From Roseiarcus sp963835215 (GTDB lineage Bacteria; Pseudomonadota; Alphaproteobacteria; Rhizobiales; Beijerinckiaceae): 64,000 bases of DNA. The position numbers and the translations under genes were made by a program. Each line of letters starts with the position of its first letter. The stretch's first letter is position 1. Below are positions 62,253 to 64,000 of the stretch, in pieces. The notes under the pieces were generated by a model. That model ran no database searches. It saw nothing but the letters and a program-made list of their open reading frames with translations, and was not told the DNA's origin. The stretch is from positions 1,178,001 to 1,242,000 of the forward strand of contig CAWIES010000002.1 of NCBI GenBank assembly GCA_963835215.1, given 5' to 3'.

Positions 62253-62873
62253 CTATCGCGCCGAAACGCCGTCCAGGATCGTCTCGGTCACTTGGCGCTT
62301 GGCTCGCTCGAACGCCTGGTCGCTGAGTTCGCCGCGCTCCAGGGTCGCGATCTCGTGCGCGGCGTTGGCGTATTGCTGCGTGGTCGCCCAGATCATGTAG
62401 AAGAGCACGCGCGGTTCGATCGGCCTCAGCTTGCCCGCCGCGATCCAGCGCCGGACGACCTTTTCGCGCGAGCGCACCCATTGCGTCAGCGTCGTGTCGA
62501 GGAAATCCTGGATCGCCGGCGCGCCGCGCATGATCTCGCTCGCCCAGATCTTCGAGCCGAGCGGCATCGTGCGCGCGAGGTCCATCTTGGCCCCGATGTA
62601 GGACGTCAGCGCCGCGGCGGGATCGTCGCTGGTGTCGAACGACGAGGCCGCCTCGAGCCAGACGGTCAGGATGCGCTCGACCACTGCGCGATAGAGCCGC
62701 TCTTTGGTGGGGAAGTAGTAATGCACGTTGGGCTTGGGCACGCCGGCGCGCGCCGCGATCGCCGCCATCGTCGCGCCGCCAAATCCGTGCTCGGCGAACA
62801 CCGCCTCGGCGGCCGCGAGGATCGCGCGTTCGTTCTCCTCACGGATGGTCGGCTTGCCGATCGGCTTATCCAT
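62253..62873 (-). CDS. rutR: RutR-type TetR-family regulator of pyrimidine degradation
   Basis: This is a 206-residue TetR regulator. The HTH is AILAAAEAVFAEHGFGGATM and AAIAARAGVPKPNVHYYFPT, and the C-terminal domain matches RutR/YcdC (ILTVWLEAASSFD, IWASEIMRGAPAIQDFL, IEPRVLFYMIWATTQQYAN). RutR senses uracil in E. coli. The gene is divergent from a ureidopropionase-type hydrolase gene, and the gap between them holds a perfect RutR operator. Confidence 0.9.
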   Translation of the reverse strand: MDKPIGKPTIREENERAILAAAEAVFAEHGFGGATMAAIAARAGVPKPNVHYYFPTKERLYRAVVERILTVWLEAASSFDTSDDPAAALTSYIGAKMDLARTMPLGSKIWASEIMRGAPAIQDFLDTTLTQWVRSREKVVRRWIAAGKLRPIEPRVLFYMIWATTQQYANAAHEIATLERGELSDQAFERAKRQVTETILDGVSAR

Positions 62874-62925
62874 GACGGCCTCGTCCGGCGCCTTTGAGTT
62901 GGGCGCCGCGGCGCAGATTTACGGC

Positions 62926-62945
62926 ATTTGACCATTTGGTCAAAT
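62926..62945. promoter_or_regulatory. RutR operator ATTTGACCATTTGGTCAAAT
   Basis: This 20-bp perfect palindrome contains TTGACCA-N2-TGGTCAA, the consensus reported for E. coli RutR. It lies 53 bp upstream of the rutR start and 38 bp upstream of the hydrolase start, so one dimer site can control both directions. Confidence 0.88.
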
Positions 62946-62982
62946 TCATAATAGCGTTCTGGCCCGTCTGATGGAGGGGTGC

Positions 62983-64000
62983 ATGTCCGACCTGTCGAAC
63001 GCCCGCGTCAATGGGCAGCGGCTGTGGGACGCGCTGATGGAGATGGCCAAGATCGGCGGCACCGCCAAGGGCGGATGCAAGCGGCTCACGCTCACCGATC
63101 TCGACAAGCAAGGGCGAGAGCTGTTCCGCGCCTGGTGCGAGAAAGCCGGCTGCACGGTCAAGGTCGACCAGATGGGCAATATGTTCGCCCGCCGCGCCGG
63201 CGTCGAGGACGCTCTGGCGCCGGTGATCATCGGCAGCCACCTCGACACGCAGCCGACGGGCGGCAAGTTTGACGGGGTACTCGGCGTGCTCGGCGCGCTG
63301 GAAGTCGTGCGCTCGCTCAACGACCTCAACATCAAGACGCGCCATCCGATCGAGGTCGCCAACTGGACCAACGAGGAAGGCTCGCGCTTTGCCCCGGCGA
63401 TGGTCTCGTCGGGCGTCTTTGCCGGCGCCTACACCAAGGAATTTGCCTATTCGCGGCTCGATGCCGAGAACAAGTCGCTGGGCGACGAACTCGAGCGCAT
63501 CGGTTTCAAGGGCGAGGAGCCAGTTGGGGGACGTCCCGTCCACGCCTATTTCGAGCTGCACATCGAGCAGGGGCCGATCCTCGAGGACGAGAATATCGAG
63601 GTCGGCGTCGTCACTCACGGTCAGGGACAGCGCTGGTACGAAATCAAGCTGACCGGCTTTGAGAGCCACGCCGGCTCGACGCCGATGCCGGTGCGCAGGA
63701 ATGCGCTGCTAGGGGCCGCACGCATCGTCGAAATGGTCAACACAATCGGCCTCTCCAAGGCGCCGCTCGGCGTCTCGACGGTCGGCATGCTCAATGTCTA
63801 TCCAAATTCGCGCAACGTCATTCCGGGCGAAGTGTTCATGGCGTGCGAGTTCCGTCATCCGCTTGACGCGACCTTGAGCGAGATGGATGCGGCCTTGCAC
63901 GAAGGGGTCAAGGCGATCTGCGACAAGATCGGACTGGCTTACGAGCTCAAGCAGATTTTCTACTACCCGCCGGTGGCCTTCAACGAGGAATGCGTCAGCG
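62983..64000 (+). CDS. Zn-dependent hydrolase, beta-ureidopropionase / N-carbamoyl amino acid amidase type (3' end missing)
   Basis: The frame starts at the ATG at 62983 (GGAGGG eight bases upstream) and is still open at the window end, giving 339 visible residues. Metal-binding M20-family motifs are present: GSHLDTQPTGGKFDGVLG, NWTNEEGSRFAPAM and HIEQGPILE; later GFESHAGSTPM forms the dimer-domain contact. Together with RutR control it probably hydrolyses N-carbamoyl-beta-alanine in reductive pyrimidine degradation. The family also includes allantoate and carbamoyl-amino acid hydrolases. Confidence 0.92.
   Translation, partial: MSDLSNARVNGQRLWDALMEMAKIGGTAKGGCKRLTLTDLDKQGRELFRAWCEKAGCTVKVDQMGNMFARRAGVEDALAPVIIGSHLDTQPTGGKFDGVLGVLGALEVVRSLNDLNIKTRHPIEVANWTNEEGSRFAPAMVSSGVFAGAYTKEFAYSRLDAENKSLGDELERIGFKGEEPVGGRPVHAYFELHIEQGPILEDENIEVGVVTHGQGQRWYEIKLTGFESHAGSTPMPVRRNALLGAARIVEMVNTIGLSKAPLGVSTVGMLNVYPNSRNVIPGEVFMACEFRHPLDATLSEMDAALHEGVKAICDKIGLAYELKQIFYYPPVAFNEECVS

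Overview
Organism. The window is GC-rich (roughly two thirds G+C) chromosome of an alphaproteobacterium, most likely of the order Hyphomicrobiales (Rhizobiales). The order-specific signs are phoR-pstSCAB-phoU-phoB in one run, the block tsaB-rimI-plsC-miaB-phoH-ybeY-CBS protein-lnt-XRE-metK-trmB, a DivL-type kinase upstream of a TsaE/sugar-kinase fusion and murU, an iolCDEB operon with an IolC-DUF2090 fusion, and a single-domain XylG. I cannot name the genus. Layout. 1-8.3 kb: tail of an MmyB-like regulator, then the phosphate-starvation operon on the minus strand (phoR, pstS, pstC, pstA, pstB, phoU, phoB) with a three-repeat Pho box before pstS, and a UPF0104 membrane protein upstream of phoR. 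8.3-17 kb: inositol catabolism, iolG on the minus strand and SDR-iolC-membrane protein-iolD-iolE-iolB on the plus strand, with a GGAA-N6-TTCC IolR-type operator between them. 17-24.5 kb: an accessory island after a DUF1624 protein. It holds palindromic repeats, a 130-bp inverted-repeat element, an orphan BrnA-type antitoxin, DUF2513, a fragment and a nearly full copy of TIGR02391-family genes, a DUF6471 protein with an array of GTC-N6-GAC sites, an IS1595-type transposase with many one-base indels, a broken Panacea-domain gene with a small membrane-protein partner, and several unknown genes. 24.5-29.3 kb: murU, tsaE-amgK fusion, divL. 29.5-34.8 kb: trpS, a Tat-exported glucan biosynthesis protein, trmB, metK, XRE regulator. 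35-43.6 kb: lnt, CBS-domain protein, ybeY, phoH, miaB, plsC, rimI, tsaB, argB. 44-48.7 kb: methyltransferase, extensin-like protein, DoxX, small secreted protein, quinone oxidoreductase, membrane protein. 49-52.6 kb: ilvN, threonine dehydratase and ilvB behind a Leu-Ile-Val-Ile leader-peptide attenuator. 52.6-58.9 kb: xylose uptake and isomerisation (xylG, xylH, xylF, xylA) with a LacI-type regulator. 59-62.2 kb: exported di-haem protein plus ASPIC/FG-GAP partner. 62.2-64 kb: rutR with a perfect RutR operator, and a divergent ureidopropionase-type hydrolase that runs off the window. How the parts work together. Several local control circuits can be read directly: PhoR/PhoB with the Pho box and pst genes, an IolR-type operator on iol, the ilv attenuator, the xylose cluster with its regulator, and RutR with its pyrimidine-degradation target. 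Three otherwise intact host genes (iolD, the DUF1624 gene, ilvB) each carry a single extra base, and the island has many more one-base indels. This raises the question of sequence error versus real decay.
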